NCBI RefSeq assembly: GCF_004364345.1
Contig: NZ_SOCA01000016.1
Location: forward strand, 1 to 60,779
From: Prosthecobacter fusiformis
GTDB taxonomy: Bacteria; Verrucomicrobiota; Verrucomicrobiia; Verrucomicrobiales; Verrucomicrobiaceae
Length of the DNA stretch: 60,779 nucleotides
Direction: 5' to 3'
Shown here: piece after piece, positions 44,841-54,645 of the stretch
How positions within the stretch are numbered: the stretch's first letter is position 1
Layout: each line of letters starts with the position of its first letter
Notes under the pieces: generated by a model
Database searches by the model: none
Seen by the model: the letters and a program-made list of their open reading frames with translations, nothing else
What the model was told of the DNA's origin: nothing
Position numbers and translations under genes: made by a program

Positions 44841-46130
44841 ATGAAAATCCCTCTCCTGCCCGCCCTTCTCCTTGCTTCTACCGCAGCCATTCAGGCAGCA
44901 GACTGGCCCCGCTTCCTCGGACCCACAGGGGCAGCCATCGTGAAGGAATCCGCCGTACCGTTGACTTGGTCCGAGACCGAAAACATGGCATGGAAATTTG
45001 AGTCCCCAGGCCCAGGTTCCTCCAGCCCCATCGTTGTCGGGGACAAAGTCTTTTTCACCTGCTGGACCGGTTATGGGGATAAAGCGGAGGCTAAAGACCC
45101 CTCGAAACTCCAACGCCACCTCATCTGCCTGAATCTGGCCGATGGCAAAAAAAACTGGGAAGCCATCATTGCCTCCAATGCCACGGAGGATCCTTATGAG
45201 GGATTCATTACAGAGCATGGCTACGCCACCCATACTCCTGTCAGCGATGGGGAGCGCATCTATGCTTTCTTTGGCAAAAGCGGTGCTTATGCTTTTGATC
45301 TGGAAGGTCGCCAGCTCTGGCATACTCCCTTGGGCACGGGTTCTGGTAGCCGCCATTGGGGTTCCGGTGGCAGCCCCATTCTTTATAAGGATACCGTCAT
45401 CGTCAATGCTACCGATGAAAGCAAGGCGCTCTATGCTCTGGATAAAAAGACCGGTAAACAAATCTGGAAAGCCGGTGGGGACAAAATTGACCTCGCCTAT
45501 GGCACCCCTTCCATCATGGAATCTGGAGGCCGGACGGATCTCGTCTTCGCCATCGCTGACGAGATTTGGGGAATGAACCCAGAGACTGGCAAGATGCGCT
45601 GGTTTGCCACGCATAACCTCCCCGGTAACATTTCTCCATGCCTCATTCAGGACAATGACCGCCTCTATCTATATGGCGGTTATCCCACTCAGGGCAGCGC
45701 CGCCATCCGCCTTGGTGGCGAGGGGGATGTCACCTCCAGCCACATTCTATGGACTAGCAAAAGCAGTTCCTATGTCCCCACCCCCATCCTTCACGCGGGC
45801 CGTCTCTACGTCATCAATGACCAGGGTTTCGCCCTCTGCATGGATGCCAAAACCGGAGAAGATATTTACCGCGAGCGCGCCATTGATTCCGGCGGCGGAC
45901 GCGGCCGTGGCAAGCCTTTCTATGCCTCCCCCGTGCTCATCGGCGACCGCCTTTATTGCGTCTCCCGTCGCGGTGGTACTTACGTCATTGCGGCCAAGCC
46001 CACCTTTGAAAAACTCGCCCACAATGTCATTGCTGGCGATGACACCCAATTCCACGGCACCCCCGCCATCGCCAACGATTCCCTCATCCTCCGCAGCGAG
46101 AAAGCCATCTACTGCATCCGCGCCAAGTAA
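44841..46130 (+). CDS. Secreted PQQ-like beta-propeller protein
   Basis: The 429-aa product has a signal peptide (MKIPLLPALLLASTAAIQA) followed by ADWPRFLGPTG, the standard N-terminus of planctomycete/verrucomicrobial 'PQQ-binding-like beta-propeller' proteins. Repeats such as LYALDKKTGKQIWKAGG, IWGMNPETGKMRWFA and LCMDAKTGEDIYRERA are propeller blades. Members are related to BamB and PQQ dehydrogenases, but residues for PQQ or metal catalysis are not obvious, so it may be a structural or sensing propeller. It is divergent from the three-gene operon. Confidence 0.9.
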   Translation: MKIPLLPALLLASTAAIQAADWPRFLGPTGAAIVKESAVPLTWSETENMAWKFESPGPGSSSPIVVGDKVFFTCWTGYGDKAEAKDPSKLQRHLICLNLADGKKNWEAIIASNATEDPYEGFITEHGYATHTPVSDGERIYAFFGKSGAYAFDLEGRQLWHTPLGTGSGSRHWGSGGSPILYKDTVIVNATDESKALYALDKKTGKQIWKAGGDKIDLAYGTPSIMESGGRTDLVFAIADEIWGMNPETGKMRWFATHNLPGNISPCLIQDNDRLYLYGGYPTQGSAAIRLGGEGDVTSSHILWTSKSSSYVPTPILHAGRLYVINDQGFALCMDAKTGEDIYRERAIDSGGGRGRGKPFYASPVLIGDRLYCVSRRGGTYVIAAKPTFEKLAHNVIAGDDTQFHGTPAIANDSLILRSEKAIYCIRAK

Positions 46131-46191
46131 GCTCTGCATCTCATGACCAAAGCACCCAGATGAGTTGGACTTCCTCGTAACGGGCTAGCCA

Positions 46192-47220
46192 TTACTCCTT
46201 CAAAACCTTCGGATCAGGCACCGCCATGGACATAATCACGCCTGCGGTGAGGATGAAGGCCACGATGGAAACGCTTACGGCCGGATCCAGATGGTAACCA
46301 AAGGCACTGGCGATGAGCTTGAAGGAAACAAAGATGAGCAGGATCATGATCGCCTTGTCCAGCGCCCACAGCCGGCTCTGCGCGGCCACGAGGAGGAAAT
46401 AAAGACTGCGCAGACCAGCCGTGGCCCACAGGCTGGAGGTGATCATCAGATACGGGTCCCGCACCACGGCCACGATGACCGGCATGGAATCAAAGGCGAA
46501 GACCACATCGCAGATCTCAATGCAGAATAGGCACAGGAACAAAGGCGTCACCCCATGGGAAAAGAAATGGCCGCTTTCGATGGAAGGATTCGTTTTCGTC
46601 ACCTTGCGCATCAGGTTCACTGACCAGTGGTTCGTATAGTCGATCTCCACTGCATGGCCGGAGCTCTTCCACATCTTCCGCACCGTCCACAGAACGATAA
46701 GCGCGAAGGCGATGAGCACATACGGGCTCGTATTAGCAATGAAAGCCCCCAGGCCCAGGAAAAACACCCGGAACACGATGGCTCCTAAAATACCCCAATA
46801 CAGAATACGGTGCTGGTAGTGCTGGTTCTTTTCCAACGTCAGCCCGAAGGATTTAAAGATCAGATAAAAAGCAAACAGGTTGTCCAGCGCTAGCGCCTTC
46901 TCCAGTACATACCCCGTCGCGTATAGGCTCACGGCACCAGATCCATCCAGCATCCGCGTCATCCCGCCGAAGTTTTCTTCACGTGGATTGTTTTCAAAGC
47001 TCCACCACACATAGCCGGCGAATGCCGCTGCACAGCCCACCCAGATCAATGACCACTTGAGCGCGTTGCCCATGGTGATTTTTTCACCCTTTTTGTGAGT
47101 GAGCAGGTCCACCAAGACAGCCACCACAAATGGAATCAGGAAAGCCAAGATGTCCAGGGCGGTGATGGCTTTGAATGCGCTGAGGGAATCTTCAAACATA
47201 AACAATGATTTGGCTGACAA
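46192..47220 (-). CDS. TerC/Alx-family integral membrane protein
   Basis: The 342-aa protein has about nine membrane helices. The TerC/DUF475 signatures are ATGYVLEKALALDNLFAFYL near residue 105 and IEICDVVFAFDSMPVIVAV near residue 230, each with conserved Asp in the membrane. TerC/Alx proteins are linked to manganese export and tellurite or alkaline stress and may supply metal to exported enzymes. I looked for a yybP-ykoY Mn riboswitch upstream and found none. Convergent with the PQQ-like gene. Confidence 0.9.
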   Translation of the reverse strand: MSAKSLFMFEDSLSAFKAITALDILAFLIPFVVAVLVDLLTHKKGEKITMGNALKWSLIWVGCAAAFAGYVWWSFENNPREENFGGMTRMLDGSGAVSLYATGYVLEKALALDNLFAFYLIFKSFGLTLEKNQHYQHRILYWGILGAIVFRVFFLGLGAFIANTSPYVLIAFALIVLWTVRKMWKSSGHAVEIDYTNHWSVNLMRKVTKTNPSIESGHFFSHGVTPLFLCLFCIEICDVVFAFDSMPVIVAVVRDPYLMITSSLWATAGLRSLYFLLVAAQSRLWALDKAIMILLIFVSFKLIASAFGYHLDPAVSVSIVAFILTAGVIMSMAVPDPKVLKE

Positions 47221-47424
47221 TGAATACGGATTCCAAAGCAGGAATGACCCCGTCGGCGATTAGAACTGCCGCTCAATTTTATCATTGCAAACGATTCGTC
47301 AGGGTACCTACCGCCCGCTCATAGCTCCCAGGAAGTTGAACTGCATCAACTCCGCAGTGGACACACGCCGCTCTGGCGGGCATCCTTCACCCCATATTTC
47401 CCCTCTTTACCCCCTCACACTGCT

Positions 47425-47997
47425 ATGTCCATGGACCCTGAAATGACGATGCTGGAATGCGAAGACTCGATGACCAAAGCGGTCGAATTCGCCATTCATG
47501 AATTTGCAGCCGTGCGCACCGGCAAAGCCTCCCCAGGCCTGGTCGAAGGGCTGGACGTACACGTCCATAGCTACGGCTCCCACATGAAGCTGAAGCAGCT
47601 CGCCATGATCACCACGCCGGATTCCCGCCTCATCCGCATTGAGCCCTTTGACTCCGCCACCCTTCATGACATCGACCGCGCCATCCGCGAATCCCGCCTC
47701 GGTCTCAATGGCAGCATCGAAGGAAAAGTCATCCGCCTGCCCATTCCCGCCCTCTCCCAGGAGCGCCGTGAGCAGATGGTAAAACTCGTCAAGCAAATGG
47801 GGGAGGAGGCCAAGGTCCGCGTCCGTGCCGCCCGCCGCAATGCCATCGAAGAACTCAAAAAAGGCGAAAAGGATAGCATCATCACTGAGGACGATCTGCA
47901 CCGCCTGGAAAAAGAAGTACAGGCCATGACGGATAAAAAAATCGCCGATCTGGACCAGCACATGGCCTCCAAGGAAAAGGAAGTCCTGACGGTGTAA
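47425..47997 (+). CDS. frr: Ribosome recycling factor
   Basis: RRF splits post-termination ribosomes with EF-G. The 190-aa chain has the usual two-domain plan: AAVRTGKASPGLVEGLDVHV, a beta domain with ITTPDSRLIRIEPFD, and the C-terminal helix with ALSQERREQMVKLVKQMGEE and VRVRAARRNAIEELKK. Length fits (~185 aa). It is not accompanied by pyrH as in many genomes; the acyltransferase gene follows 63 bp later. An ATG six nt downstream is also possible. Confidence 0.96.
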   Translation: MSMDPEMTMLECEDSMTKAVEFAIHEFAAVRTGKASPGLVEGLDVHVHSYGSHMKLKQLAMITTPDSRLIRIEPFDSATLHDIDRAIRESRLGLNGSIEGKVIRLPIPALSQERREQMVKLVKQMGEEAKVRVRAARRNAIEELKKGEKDSIITEDDLHRLEKEVQAMTDKKIADLDQHMASKEKEVLTV

Positions 47998-48060
47998 ATC
48001 CTCAGGTTGAGGGCTACATGGCTCCAATCCTGCACCTCAAAAACCTCCCGCTTTTTTGCC

Positions 48061-48738
48061 ATGCACGCTCCCGCAGATTTTCTCGATCTCAACCACACCC
48101 AGCACAGCATCCTCTTCCCGGCCAATGAACCGGTGTGGGCCGCCCTGACCAAAATCGTCTCTTACCTGGACTTCCGCCTCCAGCGGGAAATGCGCTGCAG
48201 CATCCCCCAGGGCGCATTCATTGGCGAGGATGTATTCATTGATGAAGGCACCACCATCGAGCCCGGCGCCGTCATCAAAGGCCCCGCCTGGATTGGTAAA
48301 AACTGCATGATCCGCGCCGGATGTTACATCCGGGAAAACGTCATCGTCGGCAATGCCTGCGTCCTCGGAAACTCCTGCGAATTCAAAAACTGCGTCATTT
48401 TCGACCACTGCGAAGTCCCCCATTATAACTACGTAGGCGATTCCGTGCTCGGATACAAAGCCCATCTCGGTGCCGGCGTCGTCCTTTCCAATGTCCGCCT
48501 GGATCGCGGGGAAGTCACCATTGCAGATTCCAAAAAGCCCATCTCCACCGGCTTGCGGAAATTTGGAGCCATCATTGGCGACCATGCTGAGATTGGCTGC
48601 AACAGCGTCATCAATCCCGGCTCCCTGATCGGCCGTCGCAGCATCATCTATCCCCTCAGCAGCTTCAGCGGCATTCTGCCCAACGACAGCATCCTCAAGA
48701 CCCGACAGCAGCAGGTCATCGTCAAACGCACTGTTTAG
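48061..48738 (+). CDS. Left-handed beta-helix acyltransferase-like protein
   Basis: The 225-aa protein has an N-terminal ~45-residue segment and then a hexapeptide-repeat left-handed beta-helix (repeats of the type IPQGAFIGEDVFIDEGTTIE, AVIKGPAWIGKNCMI, NVIVGNACVLGNSC). This is the fold of GlmU C-terminal and LpxA/LpxD-type transferases, whose function is acyl or acetyl transfer to sugars; without a nucleotidyltransferase domain a standalone acyltransferase is likely. The ATG at 48061 is chosen because the helix prefix begins there. It follows frr on the same strand. Confidence 0.8.
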   Translation: MHAPADFLDLNHTQHSILFPANEPVWAALTKIVSYLDFRLQREMRCSIPQGAFIGEDVFIDEGTTIEPGAVIKGPAWIGKNCMIRAGCYIRENVIVGNACVLGNSCEFKNCVIFDHCEVPHYNYVGDSVLGYKAHLGAGVVLSNVRLDRGEVTIADSKKPISTGLRKFGAIIGDHAEIGCNSVINPGSLIGRRSIIYPLSSFSGILPNDSILKTRQQQVIVKRTV

Positions 48739-48860
48739 ACCGTCTAGAAGATCGCGAAAGAGCCGCCCTGCCCGGTGCGATCTTTCTGTCCATCCCGTCA
48801 TTTCCCCCGGCCTTCGCCCTTGCTCAAATCCCATCGGCCAGCTAATCTCCACGCCCCACC

Positions 48861-50924
48861 ATGCCAAAAGTTCTTCGCATTCTCCTCTGGACCGCCATCT
48901 CTGCGCTGGGCGCAGGAGCCGTGGCATTTTCCGCCTTTCATGAAGGTGAAACCATCAATGCCCTCTGGCTGGTGGTCGCAGGGGTGTGCTCCTTTGCCGT
49001 TGCCTACCGCTTTTACAGCAAGTGGCTCATCACCAAAGTGCTGGTCCTGGATGCAGAGCGCGCCACGCCAGCCCATACCAAACAGGATGGCAAAGACTTT
49101 GTGCCTACGAACAAGTGGGTCGTCTTCGGCCACCACTTTGCTGCCATTGCAGGCCCTGGCCCCCTGGTCGGCCCCGTGCTCGCAGCCCAGTTCGGTTATC
49201 TCCCTGGCATGCTCTGGATCCTGGTCGGTGCCACCCTGGGCGGTGGCGTCCATGATGCCATCGTGATGTTCGCCTCCATCCGCCGCGGTGGAAAATCCAT
49301 CGGCCAGATGCTGAAGGATGAAGTCAATTCAGTCGTCGGCTTCGTGACCATGATCTCCGTGCTGCTCATCATGACCATTCTGCTCGCCGTGTTGAGCTTG
49401 GTGGTGGTGAAGGCCCTGGCCCATAGCCCTTGGGGTCTGTTCACCATCGCCATGACCATCCCCCTGGCCTTCATCATGGGCGTCGGCCATACTATCTTTA
49501 AGGTAAGTGTGCGCACCGTGACCATTTTTGGCATCGTAGGCCTGATTGCCAGTGTCTGGGGTGGCAATTACCTGGCGGACTGGGGCATGGAGGCAGCGTT
49601 TCGATGGAAGGATACCCACGTGGCTTGGGCCATCATGGTTTATGGTTTTACGGCTTCCGTACTGCCGGTGTGGATGTTGCTGGCTCCGCGTGACTACTTG
49701 AGCACTTTCATGAAAATCGGCACGGTGGCCGTGCTGGCGTTAGTAGTGCTCTGGGTGGCACCTGAGTTGCAGATGCCGAAGCTGACCCGCTACATCGACG
49801 GCACTGGCCCAGTAGTATTAGGCAAAGTCTTTCCATTCCTCTTCATCACCATTGCCTGCGGTGCCATCTCCGGTTTCCATGCTCTGATTTCAAGTGGTAC
49901 TACCTCGAAGATTTTGGATCGTGAAGACTCCATCCGCAGTGTGGCTTATGGCGCCATGGTGACGGAAATGCTGGTAGCGCTGATGGCCCTGGTTGCCGCC
50001 TGCACAATCGCTCCCGGTGAATACTTCGCCATTAACTCTGGTGCGGCCAAGATCGTGCAGACTGACCCGAGTCAGGCTGCTGCGGTGACGAAGACCATTA
50101 CAGACGCTGGTTTCCCGGTCACAGCAGAGCACATGGCCCTGCTGGCCAAAAACATCAAGGAGGACACCATGTTCGGCCGCACCGGCGGTGCGCCCACGTT
50201 TGCCGTGGGCATGGCCGAGCTTTTCTCCCGCGCTTTTGGCCCAGGCTGGATGAGCTTCTGGTACCACTTTGCCATCATGTTTGAGGCGTTGTTTATTCTG
50301 ACCACGATTGATGCTGGCACGCGTGTGGGACGCTTCATTTTGCAGGATTTCATGGGGAACATGTGGAAACCGCTGGGCAATACCCAAAGTCTCCCCGCCA
50401 ACGTCTTCGCCAGCGCCCTCCTTGTGGCCATGTGGGGTTACTTCCTCTATCAAGGTGTGGTGGACCCAATGGGCGGCATCAATTCCCTCTGGCCGCTGTT
50501 TGGAATCGCCAACCAGTTGCTGGCGGTGATCGCCTTCTGTCTTGGTACTACGCTTCTGATCAAGATGGGTAAAGCGCGTTTCTTACTGGTAACGCTGCTT
50601 CCCTTGGCACTGCTCATGAGCGCCACCTTTACAGCCGGCTACATAAAGCTGTTTGATGCTGATCCAAAAATGGGCTTCCTGGCTCAGGCCAAGGCTGCTG
50701 GAGCTCAGTTGGCGGCTGGTGGCGGCACGGCTGCAGAGATAGCCCTGTGGACGCAGAAGCGCTATGATGGCATTGTGAACTCCTGGGTAACCGGCTTCTT
50801 CCTGGTGGCCGTGGGGATCATTTTCCTCGGTTGCCTCATCGAGTGGATCAAGTTGCTCAGCGGCTCCAAGCGCGCCGTTCTCCACGAAGATCCTTACATC
50901 CCCGTGACTGGCGAAATCGCCTGA
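48861..50924 (+). CDS. cstA: Carbon starvation protein CstA (peptide/pyruvate transporter family)
   Basis: The 687-aa membrane protein belongs to the CstA family, which imports peptides or pyruvate under carbon limitation. It has ~16-18 helices. Family markers are [18 protein letters not shown] near residue 25, the region with [20 protein letters not shown], and the C-terminal half ([17 protein letters not shown], then [20 protein letters not shown]). The C-terminal segment up to residue ~687 fits the CstA 5TM module. It is preceded by the acyltransferase gene and followed by the TPM gene. Confidence 0.95.
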   Translation: MPKVLRILLWTAISALGAGAVAFSAFHEGETINALWLVVAGVCSFAVAYRFYSKWLITKVLVLDAERATPAHTKQDGKDFVPTNKWVVFGHHFAAIAGPGPLVGPVLAAQFGYLPGMLWILVGATLGGGVHDAIVMFASIRRGGKSIGQMLKDEVNSVVGFVTMISVLLIMTILLAVLSLVVVKALAHSPWGLFTIAMTIPLAFIMGVGHTIFKVSVRTVTIFGIVGLIASVWGGNYLADWGMEAAFRWKDTHVAWAIMVYGFTASVLPVWMLLAPRDYLSTFMKIGTVAVLALVVLWVAPELQMPKLTRYIDGTGPVVLGKVFPFLFITIACGAISGFHALISSGTTSKILDREDSIRSVAYGAMVTEMLVALMALVAACTIAPGEYFAINSGAAKIVQTDPSQAAAVTKTITDAGFPVTAEHMALLAKNIKEDTMFGRTGGAPTFAVGMAELFSRAFGPGWMSFWYHFAIMFEALFILTTIDAGTRVGRFILQDFMGNMWKPLGNTQSLPANVFASALLVAMWGYFLYQGVVDPMGGINSLWPLFGIANQLLAVIAFCLGTTLLIKMGKARFLLVTLLPLALLMSATFTAGYIKLFDADPKMGFLAQAKAAGAQLAAGGGTAAEIALWTQKRYDGIVNSWVTGFFLVAVGIIFLGCLIEWIKLLSGSKRAVLHEDPYIPVTGEIA

Positions 50925-51015
50925 TCCATCCTTCTTGCGTGTCCCGGCCCCGTCCGGGCGCGTCCGGCGTTAGAAAGACGTTGCGGCATCCCCGTCCCGC
51001 CCTTCCTTATCCGCC

Positions 51016-51651
51016 ATGCGCTGCCCTGCCTGCCGACATCCCGCGCTGGAGCATGATCCAGCCTGCTCCCGGTGCGGATTCTCCCTGGAGGCCATCGCAC
51101 CCACCATGGGCATCCCACCCATGCTGGAGGCCCCGCTGGCCGACCTGTCCAATGTGCTTTCCGCCAGCGAGCGCCGCGCCGCCCTCAGCACCATCCACAT
51201 CCTCCACCAGCGCTTTCCGCAGGTCAGTTTCGCCGCCGTGCTCTTTGACCTCACACCCGAGGTCGCACCCGCCGTCCATGCCTTCTGGCTCTTCAACCGC
51301 GGCAGCCTTTTCAGCGCCGTCGAAAGGGCAGGGGACAACCATGGCGTCCTGCTCCTCATCGATACCCCGCGTGACCGCGCCGTCGCCATGATCGGTTACG
51401 GCCTCGAGCCCTTCGTCAGCGAGCTGACCCTCGAAGTCTGCCTCACCGCCGCCTCATTATCCTTGGCCAAATCCCGCTACGGAGCCGCCATCGAAGCCTT
51501 CGTTCGTGAGCTCGAGCGCCAGCTCACCACCCTCCTGCACCCGCTACCCCGCACCTTTGGTTATTCCGAAGACACCCTTTGGGCCGATTCCGCCACCCGC
51601 ACCCCCGATCCCTCCCTCCCCGCCCACATCGGCACCGAGGATCTCTATTGA
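51016..51651 (+). CDS. Zinc-ribbon TPM-domain protein
   Basis: The 211-aa product opens with a zinc ribbon (MRCPACRHPALEHDPACSRCG) and continues as a TPM-type domain: ASERRAALSTIHILHQRFPQ, GVLLLIDTPRDRAVAMIGYG, then LEPFVSELTLEVC. TPM proteins (TLP18.3/Psb32/MOLO-1 superfamily) act as phosphatases or membrane-associated chaperones. No membrane helix is present. It lies downstream of cstA and ends at the composite repeat region. Confidence 0.85.
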   Translation: MRCPACRHPALEHDPACSRCGFSLEAIAPTMGIPPMLEAPLADLSNVLSASERRAALSTIHILHQRFPQVSFAAVLFDLTPEVAPAVHAFWLFNRGSLFSAVERAGDNHGVLLLIDTPRDRAVAMIGYGLEPFVSELTLEVCLTAASLSLAKSRYGAAIEAFVRELERQLTTLLHPLPRTFGYSEDTLWADSATRTPDPSLPAHIGTEDLY

Positions 51652-51663
51652 GCCCGTCCGCCC

Positions 51664-51716
51664 TGGAGCGCGCGCGTCTCGCGTGCCGTCTTGTGCGTCC
51701 CGCGCAAGACCGTTCT
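51664..51716. repeat. 53-bp hairpin repeat unit A, copy 1
   Basis: Unit A contains GTCTTG(T/C)GCG-tcc-CGCGCAAGAC, a 10-bp stem, plus an outer GCGCGCGCGTCTCGCGTGC-type arm. It occurs three times in this window (also 56431-56483 and 56573-56625) with few mismatches, always outside genes. It looks like a REP/BIME-like element. Confidence 0.8.
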
Positions 51717-51736
51717 AGCGCCCCCGTCCGCCACCC

Positions 51737-51769
51737 TGGAGCGCCGACGCCCCGTCGGCATTCAAAAAC
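51737..51769. repeat. 33-bp hairpin repeat unit B, copy 1
   Basis: TGGAGCGCCGACG, a short centre, CGTCGGCATTCAAAAAC: a 7-bp stem with a conserved tail. The second copy is at 56509-56541. Unit B follows unit A at nearly the same spacing (73 and 78 bp from start to start). Confidence 0.75.
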
Positions 51770-51852
51770 AAGTGCTCAGTCCTCAGTACACAGTCCTCAG
51801 AATGAACGCCCCTCAATTCAGCCACAGGACCTATCCAACCCACCCCGCCCAA

Positions 51853-51886
51853 AATCTTGTAAATCCTGCAATCCTGTTAATCCTGT
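51853..51886. repeat. AATCCTGT octamer array, copy 1
   Basis: Four AATCYTGY octamers at 51853, 51862, 51870 and 51879 (one is AATCTTGT, one AATCCTGC). The array ends 15 bp from the stop codon of the 914-aa gene. A second four-copy array occurs at 56736-56770, 44 bp from another leftward stop. Such tandem octamers may act in transcript 3' ends. Confidence 0.7.
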
Positions 51887-51900
51887 AAAAAAGTCCCCCC

Positions 51901-54645
51901 TCACCCCAGCGCCGTCTTCAAACTCTGCAGATCCTGCAAACGCCGCACCATCTCATGCGCCGCCGGTTTGCCACCGCTCATGAAAGCTGACCGGATGCGC
52001 TCCACCGGCATCTCCGTCGCCTCCACCAGAAACTGGATCATCGCCTCATCATCCTGCTGCAGCAGGTAAGGGTGCCTCCGCGCAGCCTTCACGCGCACCG
52101 CATCCGCCGCAGCGGAAAGCAGCACATCCGGCCTCTTCAGCCGGTAGAAAAACTGCCCCAGCGCACCGATGTGCTCCGCAAAGTGCTTCGTATCATGCAG
52201 TTGCACCTGCCGCAGCGGGCCAAAGCGCGGCATGTTCAGCCACAGCCACACCACCGTCACCAGCGCCAGCCCCACCAGCGGCATCCACGCTCGGTTCCAC
52301 AGCAGATTCCAAAAGCTGCTCTGCAAAGTGGTGATGAAATGCACCTCCTGCGCCCTCTCCCCCACCAGCGCCAGCAGCCATCTCGCGTGATCATTCTCAT
52401 CCACATACCGGTTTCTAAAAGGCCGCGCATGAGAGATCACCGTCACCCGGCCGATGCCGTAATTCAGGTCCAGCATCGTCGCCTGCTTCAGGCTCCCGCT
52501 CAGGCTCTCCCCATACTCCAGTTCCCGGGATAGGGCCATCGTATGCAGGCTGGGGAATTCCACCTCGTAGCTCTCCCCGTCCAGTTGGATCATGCTGTTC
52601 GTCGTCGGCACCTCCTCCGGCTGCTCGATCTTCTTTTTCTCACCTTCTGGCGCTGCTTCTTTGGCCTCCTCCTTTTTCTTCTTCTTAGGCCGGGTCTCCT
52701 CCAGCAGCTTGTTCTTGAACATCTCCTTCAGGTCCTCCTCCTCCATCTCCGCTTTCACCTCGATCCCCAGCTTCTCCAGCATCGGGTCCGCCCGGTCCTC
52801 ATTGCCAGCATAACCAAAAGTGCTCATCCCGTCAAAATAGCTCCAGTCATTGTACGGCGCACATCCCGCCAGGAAATACACCGCATGACCTCCATCCGCC
52901 ACCCAGTCCAGGAGCTGCGTCGCCCGCGCCTCCGGCATCCCGGATTCACCCGATACAAAGACCACCCCCTCAGCCTCCGGCAGTTCTTTGAAAGAAGGCT
53001 TCCTCTCCGTCTCATGCCCATACTCCTCCAGCAGCTGCTGCGCCGCCAAAAATGGGTCCGTCCGCGCCTTCCCCTTATAGCCCAGATCCAGCGTCACATC
53101 CTCCCACTCCCCCTTGGAGCACGCCCCCAGCCACGGCAGCAGCAGGATGAAAAGCAGCGCCGTGCTCGGGAATAAACCCGGCCGTTTAGCCCCCCGCGTA
53201 GCCCCTGCCAGGAACGGCCACGTACGGCATAAATTTTCGAACTCGCCCTCCCTCGCCTCCTCGCCCGCATACGCCGCGCGCACCCAGATCATCGTCAGCG
53301 CGCGGAAGAATTCCGTCACCGGCGCATCCCCCAGGTCCGCCACCTTCATCAGGCAGTCATCTTCCGTATCACTGTCACGGATCGGCAGCCGCTGCTGCTC
53401 CACCAGTCGGGATAGTGCCCCACGGTACAGCAGGCTCAGCGCCTCCCTCAGCCTGCCCGCCGCCCAGGCCGCCCGCGCCGCCGCCGTGATGTCATCCGGC
53501 AGGCTCTCACTGGCGATGTCCATGCCCATCACCACACGCGGCCCCGCCGGTTCCGCCACCCGCTTCACCCGTCTGGCAAAGCCGAACAAATGCTGGTTCA
53601 GCACCAGCCACCGCACCGCCAGGAAGAGCAGCACCGCCACCACCAGGATCACCACCCCGTAAAACAAATACCCCAGCACATAGCCAGCCCCCGCGCCTAT
53701 TGTCGGTCCATCGCCCAGGTCCACTTCCTCCGGCACCCACACCCGCTGCGTGCGTGTATGCTCCTTAAATTCCGGTTTCGCCAGGATCTCCTCCAGCGCT
53801 GTCTTCACCTCCTCCTTCGGCTCCCCCTCCTGCGCATTCCCCACCAGCGCACCCAGCAGCCCGCACGCCAGGATCACCGCCGTCATCACTGGCCGCAGCC
53901 TCGCCGCCAGCCGACGAAAAGTCAGCTCAATGTCCCAGCCCTCGATCTTGATGCGCGAATTCAGGTACAGCCCAAAACCCCCGCCCACATAAAACGGCTC
54001 CATCATCGTCACCGCCCCCAGGTACAGAAGGTTGCTAAACCAGAACTGCGACTTGGAAGTCTCCATCATCGCTTCCGGGTTGAGGAAAAATTCATTCCAT
54101 TCAGGCAGGCCTGATGCCGGGCCAAAAGTGCTCACCAGGACCCCCAGCCCCAGCCAGACCGCGATTTCCAGTTTCACGAAAACCCACGTCAGCATCGCAC
54201 CGCTGCTGCCACCATCCGTCGCCAGCGCCGTCAGCCTCTTCCCCACAGCCTTCCCCCGCTGCCCCTCCAGCATCCACACCGGCAGGGCAAAGCTGCGGAT
54301 AAAAGACAATCTGCGAAAAATCAGCGCGGATAACAAAAAGCGCGACCACAGCCCCGGCCACGCACGCAGCGTCTCCTTCAGCGTCGGCCGCGCGCCAAAG
54401 GCCGCCCGGCTCAGGTGATACAGCGGCAGCCGGTCATACAGCGGCTTCAGCCACCACACGATGCTGCCAAACCACAGCGGGTGCTCCCACAGCAGCACCG
54501 CCAGCACCGCCCATACCGGCACCACCGTGATCATCCACAGCAGCAGGATGCGCCCATAGTCCCGCCGCACCAGCGTGCAGCCCAGGTCCACCGCCTCCCA
54601 GGGTTGTCGTGGCCGCAGGGCCACCGTCAGATCCTCAAGCCTCAT
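51901..54645 (-). CDS. Multidomain membrane protein (DUF4129-DUF4350 fusion)
   Basis: The 914-aa protein starts with a membrane domain of several helices (residues ~30-260), then a helix near 330, a DUF4129-like cytoplasmic stretch (AARAAWAAGRLREALSLLYR, ~residues 395-440), a helix at ~500 (LLFILLLPWLGACS), a DUF4350-like GATase-fold region (VVFVSGESGMPEARATQL) with a Lys/Glu-rich KKKKKEEAKEAAPEGEKKK segment, a final helix near 790 and a C-terminal helical part. In actinobacteria DUF4129 and DUF4350 are separate genes next to MoxR and DUF58. It overlaps the SpoIIM-like gene by 11 nt. Confidence 0.75.
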   Translation of the reverse strand: MRLEDLTVALRPRQPWEAVDLGCTLVRRDYGRILLLWMITVVPVWAVLAVLLWEHPLWFGSIVWWLKPLYDRLPLYHLSRAAFGARPTLKETLRAWPGLWSRFLLSALIFRRLSFIRSFALPVWMLEGQRGKAVGKRLTALATDGGSSGAMLTWVFVKLEIAVWLGLGVLVSTFGPASGLPEWNEFFLNPEAMMETSKSQFWFSNLLYLGAVTMMEPFYVGGGFGLYLNSRIKIEGWDIELTFRRLAARLRPVMTAVILACGLLGALVGNAQEGEPKEEVKTALEEILAKPEFKEHTRTQRVWVPEEVDLGDGPTIGAGAGYVLGYLFYGVVILVVAVLLFLAVRWLVLNQHLFGFARRVKRVAEPAGPRVVMGMDIASESLPDDITAAARAAWAAGRLREALSLLYRGALSRLVEQQRLPIRDSDTEDDCLMKVADLGDAPVTEFFRALTMIWVRAAYAGEEAREGEFENLCRTWPFLAGATRGAKRPGLFPSTALLFILLLPWLGACSKGEWEDVTLDLGYKGKARTDPFLAAQQLLEEYGHETERKPSFKELPEAEGVVFVSGESGMPEARATQLLDWVADGGHAVYFLAGCAPYNDWSYFDGMSTFGYAGNEDRADPMLEKLGIEVKAEMEEEDLKEMFKNKLLEETRPKKKKKEEAKEAAPEGEKKKIEQPEEVPTTNSMIQLDGESYEVEFPSLHTMALSRELEYGESLSGSLKQATMLDLNYGIGRVTVISHARPFRNRYVDENDHARWLLALVGERAQEVHFITTLQSSFWNLLWNRAWMPLVGLALVTVVWLWLNMPRFGPLRQVQLHDTKHFAEHIGALGQFFYRLKRPDVLLSAAADAVRVKAARRHPYLLQQDDEAMIQFLVEATEMPVERIRSAFMSGGKPAAHEMVRRLQDLQSLKTALG

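Noticed and set aside
47221..47424. Mn (yybP-ykoY) riboswitch upstream of the TerC gene
   Set aside because: The conserved core and loop motifs were not found on the minus strand.
51579..51983. Arg-rich plus-strand frames across the repeat units
   Set aside because: They are translations of repeat units A and B; no conserved protein.
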